Shown here: positions 8,412 to 16,725 of the stretch, in pieces
Layout of the letters: each line of letters begins with the position of its first letter
Position numbering within the stretch: position 1 is the first letter of the stretch
From: Rhodobacterales bacterium HKCCE2091
GTDB taxonomy: Bacteria > Pseudomonadota > Alphaproteobacteria > Rhodobacterales > Rhodobacteraceae
Length of the DNA stretch: 64,000 nucleotides
NCBI GenBank assembly: GCA_015689685.1
Contig: WVSL01000021.1
Coordinates: 1 to 64,000 of the forward strand
Direction: 5' to 3'
Made by a program: the position numbers and the translations under genes
The notes under the pieces: generated by a model
Database searches by the model: none
Seen by the model: only the letters and a program-made list of their open reading frames with translations
What the model was told of the DNA's origin: nothing

Positions 8412-9155
8412 TCAGTCGGACAGGCGCAGGGCCTTGAGGGTGCCGTCGCGGGCACGGAGGATGGCGATCTCGGTGCCCTGGGGCAGCGGATCGGCGGAGT
8501 CGAGCGGCACCACCATCGCGTAGTGGAAATTGCCGTGCCGGTCGGTGAAGCGGGCCTGCGCGGGCTTGTCGGCGCGGGCGGTGCCCACGGTGATGACGCC
8601 GCGGCGGCGGTTGTAGGAGCGGGTCGAGATGGCCGTCGTGACCTTCTTCGGGAACAGGCGCGCGATGCCGCGGGCCACGCGAGCACCGACCATCAGCGCG
8701 GGCAGAAGCGTGACCAGCACCGCGATCCAGGCCGGGGCCGGGGCACCGAAGACGGCGGCGATGGCCAGTTGCAGGACGTAGCCGATCACGCCGAACGAGG
8801 TCAGCACGCCCGCGATCCAGATTGACAGCGGCACCGCGCCGAGCCCGAGCCAGCTGAGAGCGCCCGCCGCGCCGCCGGCCTGGTCCGTGTCGGCGCCGCC
8901 GGAAAGCTCCGCGTCCGGGTCGATGTCGGCGGACATGCCGGTATCGAGCTCGAATTCCGCGTCGAGCCCGTCGAAATCAAGGTCGAGATCCGCGTCGGCA
9001 TCGAGGTCGATGCCCGCGTCGCCCTCCACCTCGCCCATCAGCGACAGGCCGAGCTGGTTGACCACCACTTCGAGCAGCAGGAGCCCGGCGACGATCCCGA
9101 CGGCGATTTCGAACGGCCGGAGGCCGGGATGAATGAGCAGATCGAGAATCGTCAC
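8412..9155 (-). CDS. YqiJ-like membrane protein with NfeD-type OB domain
   Basis: From GTG 9155 the protein has 247 residues. The start is chosen because AAGGA lies about 8 nt upstream and because the first membrane helix follows directly; the open frame continues further upstream but has no matching content. Helix 1 spans about 15-36. A strongly acidic loop (42-89) is followed by helices at about 105-132 and 140-158. The C-terminal beta-rich domain (ITVGTARADKPAQARFTDRHGNFHYAMV, given here by its ends) is of the NfeD/OB type. The family partners flotillins in microdomain organisation. The gene sits directly upstream of the flotillin gene in an obvious operon and diverges from a small HTH regulator gene. 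Confidence 0.8.
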   Translation of the reverse strand: MTILDLLIHPGLRPFEIAVGIVAGLLLLEVVVNQLGLSLMGEVEGDAGIDLDADADLDLDFDGLDAEFELDTGMSADIDPDAELSGGADTDQAGGAAGALSWLGLGAVPLSIWIAGVLTSFGVIGYVLQLAIAAVFGAPAPAWIAVLVTLLPALMVGARVARGIARLFPKKVTTAISTRSYNRRRGVITVGTARADKPAQARFTDRHGNFHYAMVVPLDSADPLPQGTEIAILRARDGTLKALRLSD

Positions 9156-9202
9156 CGGCAACGTCCTTGTTCTAATCCCGCTGGATAGGCAGGGAATGTG
9201 GA

Positions 9203-9231
9203 TTGAATATGACCTTTCCTGCATATATAGT
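9203..9231 (+). promoter_or_regulatory. Sigma-70-type promoter for the small HTH gene
   Basis: TTGAAT (9203-9208), a 17-nt spacer and TATAGT (9226-9231) form one of the few clear consensus-like promoters in this GC-rich window. It faces the HTH gene, whose ATG lies 34 nt downstream of the -10 box. The same 110-bp gap must hold the promoter for the divergent yqiJ-flotillin operon, so the regulator may control both. Confidence 0.5.
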
Positions 9232-9264
9232 GCGAGAAGTTGCCAATTTAAGTGCCTTCCGCCC

Positions 9265-9516
9265 ATGATCCGACGCCAACAGATCGCCGCGGCCCGCGCG
9301 CTCCTGTCCTGGAGCCGCGCCGATCTCGCGGAGCGTTCGGGTGTGTCGCTCCGGACGGTCGCGCGGTTCGAAAGCGGCGAGGGCGACATCACGACATCGA
9401 AGCTCGACCAGCTCGAACTTGCGCTGACGGCCGCGGGGGTGGAGTTCATCGACGCCGGCGTACGGCTTCCGGAGCTCGCGCGGCGGGTGCCTGGCGCGGG
9501 ACGGGGCGGGGGATGA
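9265..9516 (+). CDS. Small XRE-family helix-turn-helix regulator
   Basis: This 83-residue protein is almost entirely one HTH_XRE domain: IAAARALLSWSRADLAERSG, then VSLRTVARFESGEGDITTSKL and LELALTAAGVEFI. The start at ATG 9265 matches the usual beginning of this class (MIRRQQIAAARALL) and follows a good promoter. The open frame extends upstream to 9133, but that part overlaps the promoter and the yqiJ start. It diverges from yqiJ-flotillin, a position typical of a local repressor. No toxin gene is adjacent, so an antitoxin role is not supported. Confidence 0.75.
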   Translation: MIRRQQIAAARALLSWSRADLAERSGVSLRTVARFESGEGDITTSKLDQLELALTAAGVEFIDAGVRLPELARRVPGAGRGGG

Positions 9517-9540
9517 TGCGGGGATGATCCTGCGGGAAAA

Positions 9541-9615
<75 letters not shown>

Positions 9616-9706
9616 CTGCCTGCGGCGTGGGCGGTGGTTAGACGCAATCGGGCCATGACGCAAGCGCATTCTGGACCGTCGCCGCGCCGTCATGTAGACA
9701 CCGGCC

Positions 9707-9853
9707 ATGGAGCGGAAAACGGGCGGAAAGGCGGGGGCCAAATCGGCCGGTTCGCGGGAGGAGCGGTTGAAATCCGCGCTCAAGGCGAACCTCGCACGGC
9801 GCAAGGCACAGGCCCGCGCGCGCGACGAAGCGGCGAAGCCGGACAAGAAATAA
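9707..9853 (+). CDS. Small basic protein upstream of murA
   Basis: This open frame encodes 48 residues ([10 protein letters not shown] at the start, [20 protein letters not shown] in the middle, PDKK at the end). The last 28 residues are an Arg/Lys/Ala-rich amphipathic helix. Small proteins with this [20 protein letters not shown] pattern are known to the annotator directly before murA in related alphaproteobacteria, which argues that the frame is real. It ends 11 bp before the murA ATG and is probably co-transcribed with it. No function is known; nucleic-acid binding is possible given the charge. Confidence 0.65.
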   Translation: MERKTGGKAGAKSAGSREERLKSALKANLARRKAQARARDEAAKPDKK

Positions 9854-9864
9854 GGGCAGGCGGC

Positions 9865-11136
9865 ATGGACCAGATCATCGTGCGCGGCAACGGGCCGCTC
9901 AAGGGGCAGATCCCGATATCCGGGGCGAAAAACACCTGCCTGAAACTGATGACGGCCTCGCTGCTGACGGACGAGCCGCTGACGCTGACCAACGTGCCGC
10001 GGCTGGTCGATATCGAGACCCTGTCGCAGGTGCTGGAATCGCTCGGGGTGGAGGTCGCGCGGCTTGCCGCCGGCCGGGTCATGGTCCTGTCCGGGCGGCA
10101 GCTGACCTCGCGCCGGGCCGATTACGACCTCGTCCGCAAGCTGCGCGCGTCGTTCAACGTGCTCGGCCCGCTGCTCGCGCGGGAACACGAGGCGATCGTG
10201 TCGCTGCCCGGTGGCTGCGCCATCGGCGCGCGCAAGGTCGATCTGCACATCCAGGCGCTGGAAGCGATGGGCGCGGAAATCGAGCTGGAGGCCGGCTACG
10301 TCCACGCCGTCGCCCCCGGCGGGCTGAAGGGCGCGCGGATCGACTTTCCGTTCGTCTCCGTCGGTGCCACGGAAAACGCGATGGCCGCCGCGGTGCTGGC
10401 GAAGGGCGAGACGATCATCACCAACGCCGCGCAGGAACCGGACACGGTCGCGCTCGCCGACTGCCTCGTCGCGATGGGCGCGAAGATCGAGGGGATCGGC
10501 ACGCGCGAATTGCGGATCGAGGGCGTCGACCGGCTTCACGGCACGACGCACGAGGTCATCCCCGACCGGATCGAGCTTGGCACCTTCATGATCGCACCCG
10601 CCGTCTGCGGCGGCGAGGTTGAGCTGATCGGCGGCCGCCGGGATCTCGCCGAGGCGTTCTGTGAGAAGCTGGAAGCCGCGGGCGTGACCATCACCGAGAC
10701 CGAGACCGGCCTGAAGGTCGCGCGCGGCAATGCCGGGATCGACGCGGTGGACGTGACGACTGCGCCGTTCCCCGGCTTCCCGACCGACCTGCAGGCGCAG
10801 TTCATGGCGCTGATGTGCACCGCGAAGGGCACCAGCCGGCTGGAAGAGACGATCTTCGAGAACAGGTTCATGCACGCGCCCGAACTGATCCGCATGGGGG
10901 CGGAGATCGACGTGCAGGGCGGTGTCGCCACCGTCACCGGGGTCGAGAAGCTGAAGGGCGCGCCGGTGATGGCGACCGACCTCAGGGCGAGCGTTTCGCT
11001 GATCCTCGCCGGGCTCGCCGCCGAGGGGGAGACCGTGGTCAGCCGGGTCTACCACCTCGACCGGGGCTACGAGCGGATCGAGGAAAAGCTCGGCGCCGTC
11101 GGCGCGGACATCCGCAGGACGCGCGAGCATGGCTGA
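9865..11136 (+). CDS. murA: UDP-N-acetylglucosamine 1-carboxyvinyltransferase MurA
   Basis: The 423-residue protein has the standard length. The enzyme transfers enolpyruvate from PEP to UDP-GlcNAc, the first committed step of peptidoglycan synthesis, in the cytoplasm. Visible signatures are [10 protein letters not shown] with Lys22 at the N-terminus, the catalytic loop [15 protein letters not shown] with Cys118 (the PEP-reactive, fosfomycin-target cysteine), and [15 protein letters not shown] Cys rather than Asp at 118 predicts the normal fosfomycin-sensitive form. The start is ATG 9865. The 3' end overlaps the following DUF2948 gene by 8 bp. Confidence 0.97.
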   Translation: MDQIIVRGNGPLKGQIPISGAKNTCLKLMTASLLTDEPLTLTNVPRLVDIETLSQVLESLGVEVARLAAGRVMVLSGRQLTSRRADYDLVRKLRASFNVLGPLLAREHEAIVSLPGGCAIGARKVDLHIQALEAMGAEIELEAGYVHAVAPGGLKGARIDFPFVSVGATENAMAAAVLAKGETIITNAAQEPDTVALADCLVAMGAKIEGIGTRELRIEGVDRLHGTTHEVIPDRIELGTFMIAPAVCGGEVELIGGRRDLAEAFCEKLEAAGVTITETETGLKVARGNAGIDAVDVTTAPFPGFPTDLQAQFMALMCTAKGTSRLEETIFENRFMHAPELIRMGAEIDVQGGVATVTGVEKLKGAPVMATDLRASVSLILAGLAAEGETVVSRVYHLDRGYERIEEKLGAVGADIRRTREHG

Positions 11137-11593
11137 GGACGCGAGGTTCGAGGACGCCGACGGCGGCCCGCTGCGCCTTCGCGCGCTCGACGCGGAGGAC
11201 CTGCAGGTCATCTCCACCCTGACGCAGGACGCGATCTTCCCGATCACCGAGATGACCTGGGACCGCAGGCGCCGCCGCTTCGGCTGCCTTCTGAACCGTT
11301 TCCGGTGGGAGGAAGGCAGCGCGCACGGGCCCGAGCGGGTGCAGTCCGTGCTCGCGGTCGAGGACGTCCAGTCCGTGCGCAGCCAGGGCATCGACCGGGC
11401 CGACACGGACATGATCCTGTCGCTCCTGTCGCTCGACTGGCAGCCGGGCGAGGACGGCACCGGTCGGCTGTCGCTGGTGCTGGCGGGCGACGGCGCGGTG
11501 GAACTGGAGGTCGAAGCGCTGGAAGTCACGCTCCGCGACGTGACCCGGCCCTACGTCGCGCCCTCGGGTCACCGCCCCGACCACCCGGAATGA
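11129..11593 (+). CDS. DUF2948 family protein
   Basis: This 154-residue protein has characteristic DUF2948 segments: [40 protein letters not shown], and the closing [23 protein letters not shown]2948 proteins are confined largely to alphaproteobacteria and commonly sit between murA and hisD, as here. The fold is unknown; no membrane segment or signal peptide is seen. The start overlaps the end of murA by 8 bp and its stop overlaps the next ATG by 4 bp, so it is translationally coupled on both sides. Confidence 0.85.
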   Translation: MAEDARFEDADGGPLRLRALDAEDLQVISTLTQDAIFPITEMTWDRRRRRFGCLLNRFRWEEGSAHGPERVQSVLAVEDVQSVRSQGIDRADTDMILSLLSLDWQPGEDGTGRLSLVLAGDGAVELEVEALEVTLRDVTRPYVAPSGHRPDHPE

Positions 11594-12096
11594 TCCTGCG
11601 ACGGCTCGCGCCCGGGGACTGGGCGGCGTTCCGCGACATCCGGCTTGCGATGCTGCGAAGCGACCCGACCGCCTATGGCAGCCGCTACGACGACTGGGCC
11701 GGGAAGACCCGGGCCGAGATCGAGGACTGGCTGGAACGCATCCACCTGTTCGCCGCGATCGACGGCGGGCGCTGCCTCGCCAGCGCGGGCTGGCATCCCG
11801 AAGGCACGGGCGTCGTCGCCCATCGCGGTCATGTCATCTGCGTCTACACCCGGCCCGAGGCGCGGGGGCAGGGGCTGATGGGCCGGGTTCTGTCGGCGCT
11901 GGCCGAGGACGCCGCGGCGGCGGGCATCCTGCAGCTGGAGCTGGCCGTGGCCGAAGACGGCGCCGCCGCCCGCGCGGCCTATGCCGCCGCGGGCTATGTC
12001 GAGACCGGCCGCATTCCCCGCGCGCTCCGCCACGACGGCCGCTTCCGCGACGTCCTGTGCATGGTCCGCGCACTCGACGGGGCAGGCATCGCTTGA
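11590..12096 (+). CDS. GNAT family N-acetyltransferase
   Basis: This 168-residue protein is a single GNAT domain. The acetyl-CoA-binding motif A is HVICVYTRPEARGQGLMGRV (about residues 79-98), with the R/Q-x-x-G-x-G/A pattern in EARGQGLMG. The ending EDGAAARAAYAAAGYVETGR is also typical. The substrate is not predictable. Its ATG overlaps the stop of the DUF2948 gene. Its position between DUF2948 and hisD is not one the annotator regards as universal in the family, so it may be a lineage-specific addition to an otherwise conserved block. Confidence 0.85.
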   Translation: MILRRLAPGDWAAFRDIRLAMLRSDPTAYGSRYDDWAGKTRAEIEDWLERIHLFAAIDGGRCLASAGWHPEGTGVVAHRGHVICVYTRPEARGQGLMGRVLSALAEDAAAAGILQLELAVAEDGAAARAAYAAAGYVETGRIPRALRHDGRFRDVLCMVRALDGAGIA

Positions 12097-12145
12097 GACC
12101 CGCGCGCGCGTGGGCTATGCCGCGTTGCGGATAAAGGGAACCTTC

Positions 12146-13447
12146 ATGCCGGTCTTTCTCGACACGTCCGAACCCGACTTCGAGACGCGGTTCACGGCGC
12201 TCCTGTCCGCCAAGCGCGAGGATGCGCCGGACGTTCACGGAACCGTCGAGGGGATCATCGCCGACATCCGGTCGCGCGGGGATTCCGCGCTGATCGAGCT
12301 GACCGAGCGGTTCGACAAGCTGACGCTGACGCCCGAGACGCTGGCCTTCGACGAGGCGGAGATCGACGAGGCGGTGGCGCGGGTCCCGCCGGAGGAGGCG
12401 GAGGCGCTGTCGCTCGCCGCCGAGCGCATCCGCGCCTACCACGCGCGGCAACTGCCAGAAGACGCGCGCTGGACCGATCCCGACGGCGCGGAACTTGGCT
12501 GGCGCTGGACGCCGGTGGAGGCCGCGGGGCTCTACGTTCCGGGCGGGCTGGCGAGCTACCCGTCTTCGGTGCTGATGAATGCGATCCCGGCCAAGGTCGC
12601 CGGCGTGGACCGGCTGGTCGTCACGACGCCCACGCCCGGCGGCGCGGTCAATCCGCTGGTCCTGCTCGCGGCGCGACTCGCGGGGGTGGAGACGGTCTAC
12701 CGGGTCGGCGGCGCGCAGGCGATCGCGGCGCTGGCCTACGGGACCGAGACGATCCGGCCCGTCGACAAGATCATCGGCCCCGGCAACGCCTTCGTCGCCG
12801 CGGCGAAGCGCCGGGTGTTCGGCAAGGTCGGCATCGACATGATCGCGGGGCCGTCCGAGATCCTGGTGATCGCGGATGCCGGGGCTGACCCCGACTGGGT
12901 CGCCATCGACCTCCTGAGCCAGGCCGAGCACGACGAGAGCGCGCAGTCCATCGTCATCACCGACGACGCAAGGTTCGGGCGTGCCGTCGCGGAGGCGGTC
13001 GAGGCACGGCTCGCGACGCTCGACCGTGCCGCCATCGCCCGGCCGAGCTGGCGCGACTACGGTGCCGTCGTCATCGTGCGCGACATGACCGAGGCGGCGG
13101 AGCTGTCGAACCGGATCGCGCCGGAGCACCTGGAAATCTGCACCGCCGATCCCGACGCGATCCTGCCGATGATCCGCCATGCCGGCGCGATCTTCCTCGG
13201 CGCGTGGACGCCCGAGGCCATCGGCGACTATGTCGGCGGACCCAACCATGTCCTGCCGACGGCGCGCTCGGCGCGGTTCTCCTCGGGGCTCAGCGCGCTC
13301 GACTTCCTCAAGCGCACCACGCTGGCGCGGATGAGCCCCGGCGCGCTTGCCGCGATCGGCCCGGCCGCCGAGGTGCTGGCCCGGTCCGAAAGCCTCGGGG
13401 CGCACGGGCTGTCCGTGCGCGCACGCCTTGACCGTCTCAACGAGTAA
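12146..13447 (+). CDS. hisD: Histidinol dehydrogenase
   Basis: The 433-residue enzyme oxidises L-histidinol to L-histidine in two NAD+-dependent steps, the last reactions of histidine synthesis. Typical segments are GLYVPGGLASYPSSVLMN, the NAD/substrate segment KIIGPGNAFVAAAKR, MIAGPSEILVIAD, the zinc/active-site region QAEHDESAQSI, and GPNHVLPTARSARF near the C-terminus. The start at ATG 12146 gives the normal family length. It is isolated from other his genes, as is common in alphaproteobacteria, and lies 12 bp before the UPF0262 gene, with which it is probably co-transcribed. Confidence 0.96.
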   Translation: MPVFLDTSEPDFETRFTALLSAKREDAPDVHGTVEGIIADIRSRGDSALIELTERFDKLTLTPETLAFDEAEIDEAVARVPPEEAEALSLAAERIRAYHARQLPEDARWTDPDGAELGWRWTPVEAAGLYVPGGLASYPSSVLMNAIPAKVAGVDRLVVTTPTPGGAVNPLVLLAARLAGVETVYRVGGAQAIAALAYGTETIRPVDKIIGPGNAFVAAAKRRVFGKVGIDMIAGPSEILVIADAGADPDWVAIDLLSQAEHDESAQSIVITDDARFGRAVAEAVEARLATLDRAAIARPSWRDYGAVVIVRDMTEAAELSNRIAPEHLEICTADPDAILPMIRHAGAIFLGAWTPEAIGDYVGGPNHVLPTARSARFSSGLSALDFLKRTTLARMSPGALAAIGPAAEVLARSESLGAHGLSVRARLDRLNE

Positions 13448-13459
13448 CCAGAGTTTTCC

Positions 13460-13927
13460 ATGCGTATCAGCCAGATAGAGATAGACGACGAGGGGCTGCC
13501 ACGGCCGACGCCCGAGATCGAACAGGAACGGAAGGTCGCGATCTTCGACCTTCTCGAGGACAACAGCTTCGTCCTGCCCGGACGCGAGGACGCGCCCGGG
13601 CCGTTCCGCCTGCTGCTCGCGATCCGCGACAAGCGGCTGGTGTTCGACGTCGACACCGAGGACGGCGCGGACGCCGCCGAGTTCCACCTGTCGCTGTCGC
13701 CGTTCCGGCAGGTCGTGAAGGACTACTGGCAGATCTGCGAAAGCTACTACGACGCGGTGAAGCGCCTGCCGCCGAGCCAGATCGAGGCCATCGACATGGC
13801 CCGCCGCGGCATCCACAACGAGGGCGCACGCGTCGTGCAGGAACGGCTGGAGGGCAAGGCGGAGGTCGACACCGACACCGCGCGCCGGCTCTTCACGCTG
13901 ATCTGCGTCCTCCATTTCGGCGGGTGA
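13460..13927 (+). CDS. UPF0262 family protein
   Basis: This 155-residue protein matches the UPF0262 pattern: EIEQERKVAIFDLLEDNSF, LHLSLSPFRQVVKDY-type text at FHLSLSPFRQVVKDYWQIC, and the ending DTARRLFTLICVLHFGG. UPF0262 is an alphaproteobacterial family of unknown function that follows hisD in many genomes. It appears cytoplasmic, with no membrane segment. The spacing to hisD (12 bp) and to the phosphatase gene (6 bp) indicates one operon. Confidence 0.9.
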   Translation: MRISQIEIDDEGLPRPTPEIEQERKVAIFDLLEDNSFVLPGREDAPGPFRLLLAIRDKRLVFDVDTEDGADAAEFHLSLSPFRQVVKDYWQICESYYDAVKRLPPSQIEAIDMARRGIHNEGARVVQERLEGKAEVDTDTARRLFTLICVLHFGG

Positions 13928-13933
13928 CGGGGG

Positions 13934-14401
13934 ATGGAGAACCAGGATTTTCCCCACTCGGTTCTCTTCTGCTGCGACTACAACTCCATCCGCTCCCCGA
14001 TGGCGGAGGGGCTGATGAAGAAGTTCTACGGGACACGGGCTTACGTCCAGTCCGCGGGGGTGAAGCACGACCTTGAGGTGGACGGTTTCGCGGTCGCCGT
14101 CTGCGCCGAGCTTGGGGTGGAACTGGAGGCCCACCGCGCCCGAAGCTTCGACGAGATGGAGCAGTGGGGCGACGACCTGTCGGGGTTCGACCTGATCGTG
14201 GCGCTCAGCCCCGCGAGCCAGCGCCGCGCACTCGACCTGACCCGTCACTACCACCTCGCAGTCGAATACTGGCCGATCCTCGACCCCTCGGGCCTCGGCG
14301 AGACGCGGGACGACAAGCTCGCCGCCTATCGCCAGTCGCGCGACCAGATCGTCCAGCGGATGACCGACCGTTTCGGCCCGCCGACGGAACCGGACGCGTG
14401 A
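13934..14401 (+). CDS. Low-molecular-weight protein-tyrosine-phosphatase family protein
   Basis: This 155-residue protein has the LMW-PTP/arsenate-reductase fold. The P-loop is VLFCCDYNSIRSPMAEGL, with nucleophile Cys14 and Arg20 in a Cys-x5-Arg arrangement and Ser21 after it. The general acid is Asp117 in PILDPSGLGE. The loop reads CDYNSIRS rather than the classic CxGNICRS, a divergence often seen in alphaproteobacterial members next to UPF0262. It could act on phosphotyrosine proteins or on small phosphorylated substrates. It lies 6 bp after UPF0262, and its stop overlaps the GTG of the next gene. Confidence 0.85.
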   Translation: MENQDFPHSVLFCCDYNSIRSPMAEGLMKKFYGTRAYVQSAGVKHDLEVDGFAVAVCAELGVELEAHRARSFDEMEQWGDDLSGFDLIVALSPASQRRALDLTRHYHLAVEYWPILDPSGLGETRDDKLAAYRQSRDQIVQRMTDRFGPPTEPDA

Positions 14402-14991
14402 GCCTGACCTACCGCCAGCACCACCGCGACGAGGTCGCCGCGGTGATCGGGCCGCTGGCACGCCTCCGGATCGCGGTGTTCCGGGACTGGCCTTATCTTT
14501 ACGATGGAAACATCGACTACGAGATGCGCTTCCTCGCCGGCTACGCCGAGGGCGACGGGATGGTCGTGACGGCGCATGAGGGCGACCGCCTGGTCGGGGC
14601 CTCGACCGCGACGGCGTTGCGCGACCAGCCGGCGGAGGTCCGCGACGCGCTTGCGGGCTGCGGCCATGACGTCGACGACATCTATTACTGCGCCGAATCC
14701 GTCCTGTTGCCTGAATACCGGGGCAGGGGCGCGGGGCACGTCTTCTTCGATGCGCGCGAGGCGAACGCCCTGCACCGCGACTACGCCGCCACCGCCTTCT
14801 GCGCCGTCATCCGGCCGGACGATCACCCGGCGCGGCCGGACGGCTATCGCCCGCTCGACGCATTCTGGTGCAAGCGTGGCTACGCGCCGGTGCCGGGCGC
14901 GGTCGCGCGGATCGGCTGGCGCGACGTGGGCGAAGCGGAGGACACAGTGAAGGACCTGCAATTCTGGCTGAGACCCTTGGCGCGGACATGA
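14398..14991 (+). CDS. GNAT family acetyltransferase
   Basis: This 197-residue protein starts at a GTG that overlaps the upstream TGA. The GNAT core is visible as AESVLLPEYRGRGAGHVFFD (about residues 99-118), containing the acetyl-CoA-binding R-G-R-G-A-G loop, followed by AFCAVIRPDDHPARPDGYRP and WCKRGYAPVPGAVARIGWRD. Proteins of this form are usually found beside a carbon-nitrogen hydrolase in Rhodobacteraceae, as here; the two may act on the same small amide or amine. The stop overlaps the hydrolase ATG by 4 bp. Confidence 0.85.
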   Translation: MSLTYRQHHRDEVAAVIGPLARLRIAVFRDWPYLYDGNIDYEMRFLAGYAEGDGMVVTAHEGDRLVGASTATALRDQPAEVRDALAGCGHDVDDIYYCAESVLLPEYRGRGAGHVFFDAREANALHRDYAATAFCAVIRPDDHPARPDGYRPLDAFWCKRGYAPVPGAVARIGWRDVGEAEDTVKDLQFWLRPLART

Positions 14992-15854
14992 GGATCGCCG
15001 CCGCAGCCTACCCGCTCGATCCGCTGACCGGCTGGCCGGATTACGAAAACAAGCTCTCCGCCTGGGTGGCCGAGGCCGCGGGGCAGGGGGCGGAGCTGCT
15101 GGTGTTCCCCGAGTACGGCGCGATGGAACTCGCCCATCTCGACGGGCCCGAGGCAGCGGGAGACCTGCAACGCTGCCTTCGTTCCGTGGCACGGCACTTT
15201 CCCCGGGCCGACGAACTGCACGACAGGCTGGCCCGCGCCCACGGGGTCCACATTCTCGCGGCCTCGGGGCCGGTCTTCGAGGGCGCCGCCCCCGTCAACC
15301 GGGCGCGCCTGTTCGGGCCCGACGGCCCGCTCGGCCACCAGGACAAGCAGGTGATGACCCGGTTCGAACGCGACTGGGGCGTGGTGCCCGGCGGGCCGCT
15401 TCGAACTTTCGATGTTTCCGGTGTCAGGATCGGCGTGCTGATCTGTTACGACGCGGAATTTCCCCTGCTGGGCAGGGCGCTGTCGGACGACGGCGTCGAA
15501 GTGGTCCTGACGCCCTCCTGCACCGACAGCGTGGCGGGGTTCACCCGTGTCCGCGTCGGCGCGATGGCGCGGGCGCTGGAGGCCCAGTGCGTCGTCGTGC
15601 ATTCGCCCACGGTCGGAGTGGCGGAGTGGTGCCCCGCGGTGGACGAGAACCGCGGCCGCGCGGCGATCTACGGCCCGCCGGACCTCGGCTTTCCCGAAAC
15701 CGGGGTCATCGCCGAAGGTGCGATGGACGCGCCCGGCTGGACCTTCGCGGACATCGACCCGGCCGCCATCGCCCGTGTCCGTGCCGAGGGCCGCGTGCTG
15801 AACCGCGCGCACTGGCCCGAAAGCGCCGCGCGGGCCGTCGTCCGCGACGATTAA
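14988..15854 (+). CDS. Carbon-nitrogen hydrolase (nitrilase superfamily amidase)
   Basis: This 288-residue protein carries the full Glu-Lys-Cys triad of the nitrilase superfamily. Glu42 is in LLVFPEYGAMEL, Lys120 in LGHQDKQVMTRFE and Cys153 in GVLICYDAEFPL. It hydrolyses or transfers the acyl part of an amide; which amide is unknown. The 4-bp overlap with the GNAT gene indicates coupled synthesis and possibly a shared pathway (deacylation and acylation of one metabolite). No signal peptide is present, so it acts in the cytoplasm. Confidence 0.88.
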   Translation: MRIAAAAYPLDPLTGWPDYENKLSAWVAEAAGQGAELLVFPEYGAMELAHLDGPEAAGDLQRCLRSVARHFPRADELHDRLARAHGVHILAASGPVFEGAAPVNRARLFGPDGPLGHQDKQVMTRFERDWGVVPGGPLRTFDVSGVRIGVLICYDAEFPLLGRALSDDGVEVVLTPSCTDSVAGFTRVRVGAMARALEAQCVVVHSPTVGVAEWCPAVDENRGRAAIYGPPDLGFPETGVIAEGAMDAPGWTFADIDPAAIARVRAEGRVLNRAHWPESAARAVVRDD

Positions 15855-15898
15855 GATTCGCCTTGAAAAACGCCGCCGAACGGCGCATTTACCCGGTG

Positions 15899-15912
15899 CC
15901 CGCGAAAGCGGG
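15899..15912. repeat. Perfect GAAA-loop hairpin upstream of infA
   Basis: CCCGC-GAAA-GCGGG is a perfect 5-bp stem with a GNRA-type tetraloop, 21 bp before the infA start. It may be a leader-RNA structure for infA or one copy of a short dispersed palindrome. No poly-T follows, so it is not read as a terminator. Confidence 0.4.
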
Positions 15913-15933
15913 GTGGATTAGCACGGAGAGACC

Positions 15934-16152
15934 ATGGCCAAGGAAGAAATGCTCGAATTTCCCGGCGTCGTGAAGGAACTCCTGCCGAATGCGACGTTCA
16001 GGGTCGAGCTTGAGAATGGCCATGAGATCATCGCGCATACGGCAGGAAAGATGCGGAAGAACCGCATCCGCGTTCTGGCCGGGGACAAGGTCCAGGTGGA
16101 AATGACCCCCTACGACCTGACCAAGGGGCGCATCAACTACCGCTTCAAGTAG
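15934..16152 (+). CDS. infA: Translation initiation factor IF-1
   Basis: This 72-residue single S1/OB-fold protein has the exact family length. It has [20 protein letters not shown] at the start, then [20 protein letters not shown] and [22 protein letters not shown]-1 binds the ribosomal A site during initiation. The maf GTG follows directly after the stop codon with no gap, so the two are co-transcribed and probably translationally coupled. Confidence 0.98.
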   Translation: MAKEEMLEFPGVVKELLPNATFRVELENGHEIIAHTAGKMRKNRIRVLAGDKVQVEMTPYDLTKGRINYRFK

Positions 16153-16725
16153 GTGCGTCTGATCCTCGGATCGGGATCGCCCCGGCGGCGGGAACTTCTC
16201 GCCATCCTGGGTGTGACGCCCGACGCGATCACCGCCCCTGACATCGACGAGACACCCGTGGCGGGCGAACTGCCGCGGGTCTACTGCGCGCGGGTGACGC
16301 GCGCAAAGGCCGAGGCGATCGAGGCCGCGCCGGAGGATGTCGTGCTGGCCGCGGACACCACCGTCGCGCTCGGCCGCCGGATTCTCGGCAAGGCCGCGGA
16401 CGAGGCCGAGGCGCGGGCATTTCTGACCGCGCTGTCGGGCCGTCGTCACCGTGTGATCACGGGCCTCGCGGTGCGCCGCGGCGACCGGGTCTGGACCCGC
16501 GAAGTGGAAAGCCGGGTACAGGTGAAACGCCTGTCCGAACAGGAGCTTGCGGGCTACCTTTCAACCGGCGACTGGCGCGGCAAGGCCGGCGCCTACTCGA
16601 TCCAGGGACCGGCCGGGGCCTTCATCCCGTGGATCAGCGGCAGCCACTCCGCCATCGTCGGCCTGCCGCTCCACGAGACCGCGAACCTGTTGCAGGCGGC
16701 GGGCTACCCGCTGTGGCCGGCATGA
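16153..16725 (+). CDS. maf: Maf family nucleotide pyrophosphatase
   Basis: This 190-residue protein begins [18 protein letters not shown], the Maf substrate loop. It has AADTTVALG with catalytic Asp68 and the closing [19 protein letters not shown]. Maf proteins hydrolyse non-canonical or house-cleaning nucleoside triphosphates to monophosphates. The start is a GTG adjoining the infA stop. The 3' end overlaps the RNase E/G-like gene by 4 bp. The infA-maf-RNase E/G-like-yacG order is typical of Rhodobacterales. Confidence 0.93.
   Translation: MRLILGSGSPRRRELLAILGVTPDAITAPDIDETPVAGELPRVYCARVTRAKAEAIEAAPEDVVLAADTTVALGRRILGKAADEAEARAFLTALSGRRHRVITGLAVRRGDRVWTREVESRVQVKRLSEQELAGYLSTGDWRGKAGAYSIQGPAGAFIPWISGSHSAIVGLPLHETANLLQAAGYPLWPA

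Noticed and set aside
5880-8825. A 981-codon open frame on the + strand over the response regulator and flotillin genes
   Set aside because: It is antisense to well-supported genes, has low-complexity Arg/Gly/His/Asp composition and no domain. It is a product of high GC content.
9133-9264. Longer version of the small HTH protein
   Set aside because: The extra 44 codons cover the promoter (9203-9231) and the yqiJ start region and match nothing in the XRE family.
11834-14461. An 875-codon minus-strand frame across hisD and its neighbours
   Set aside because: Antisense to hisD, UPF0262 and the phosphatase gene; no recognisable domain and skewed His/Arg/Asp composition.
15863-15891. TTGAAA with a 17-nt spacer and CATTTA before infA as a promoter
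   Set aside because: The -10 element matches TATAAT at only two positions, so it is not supported; the infA promoter was not located.
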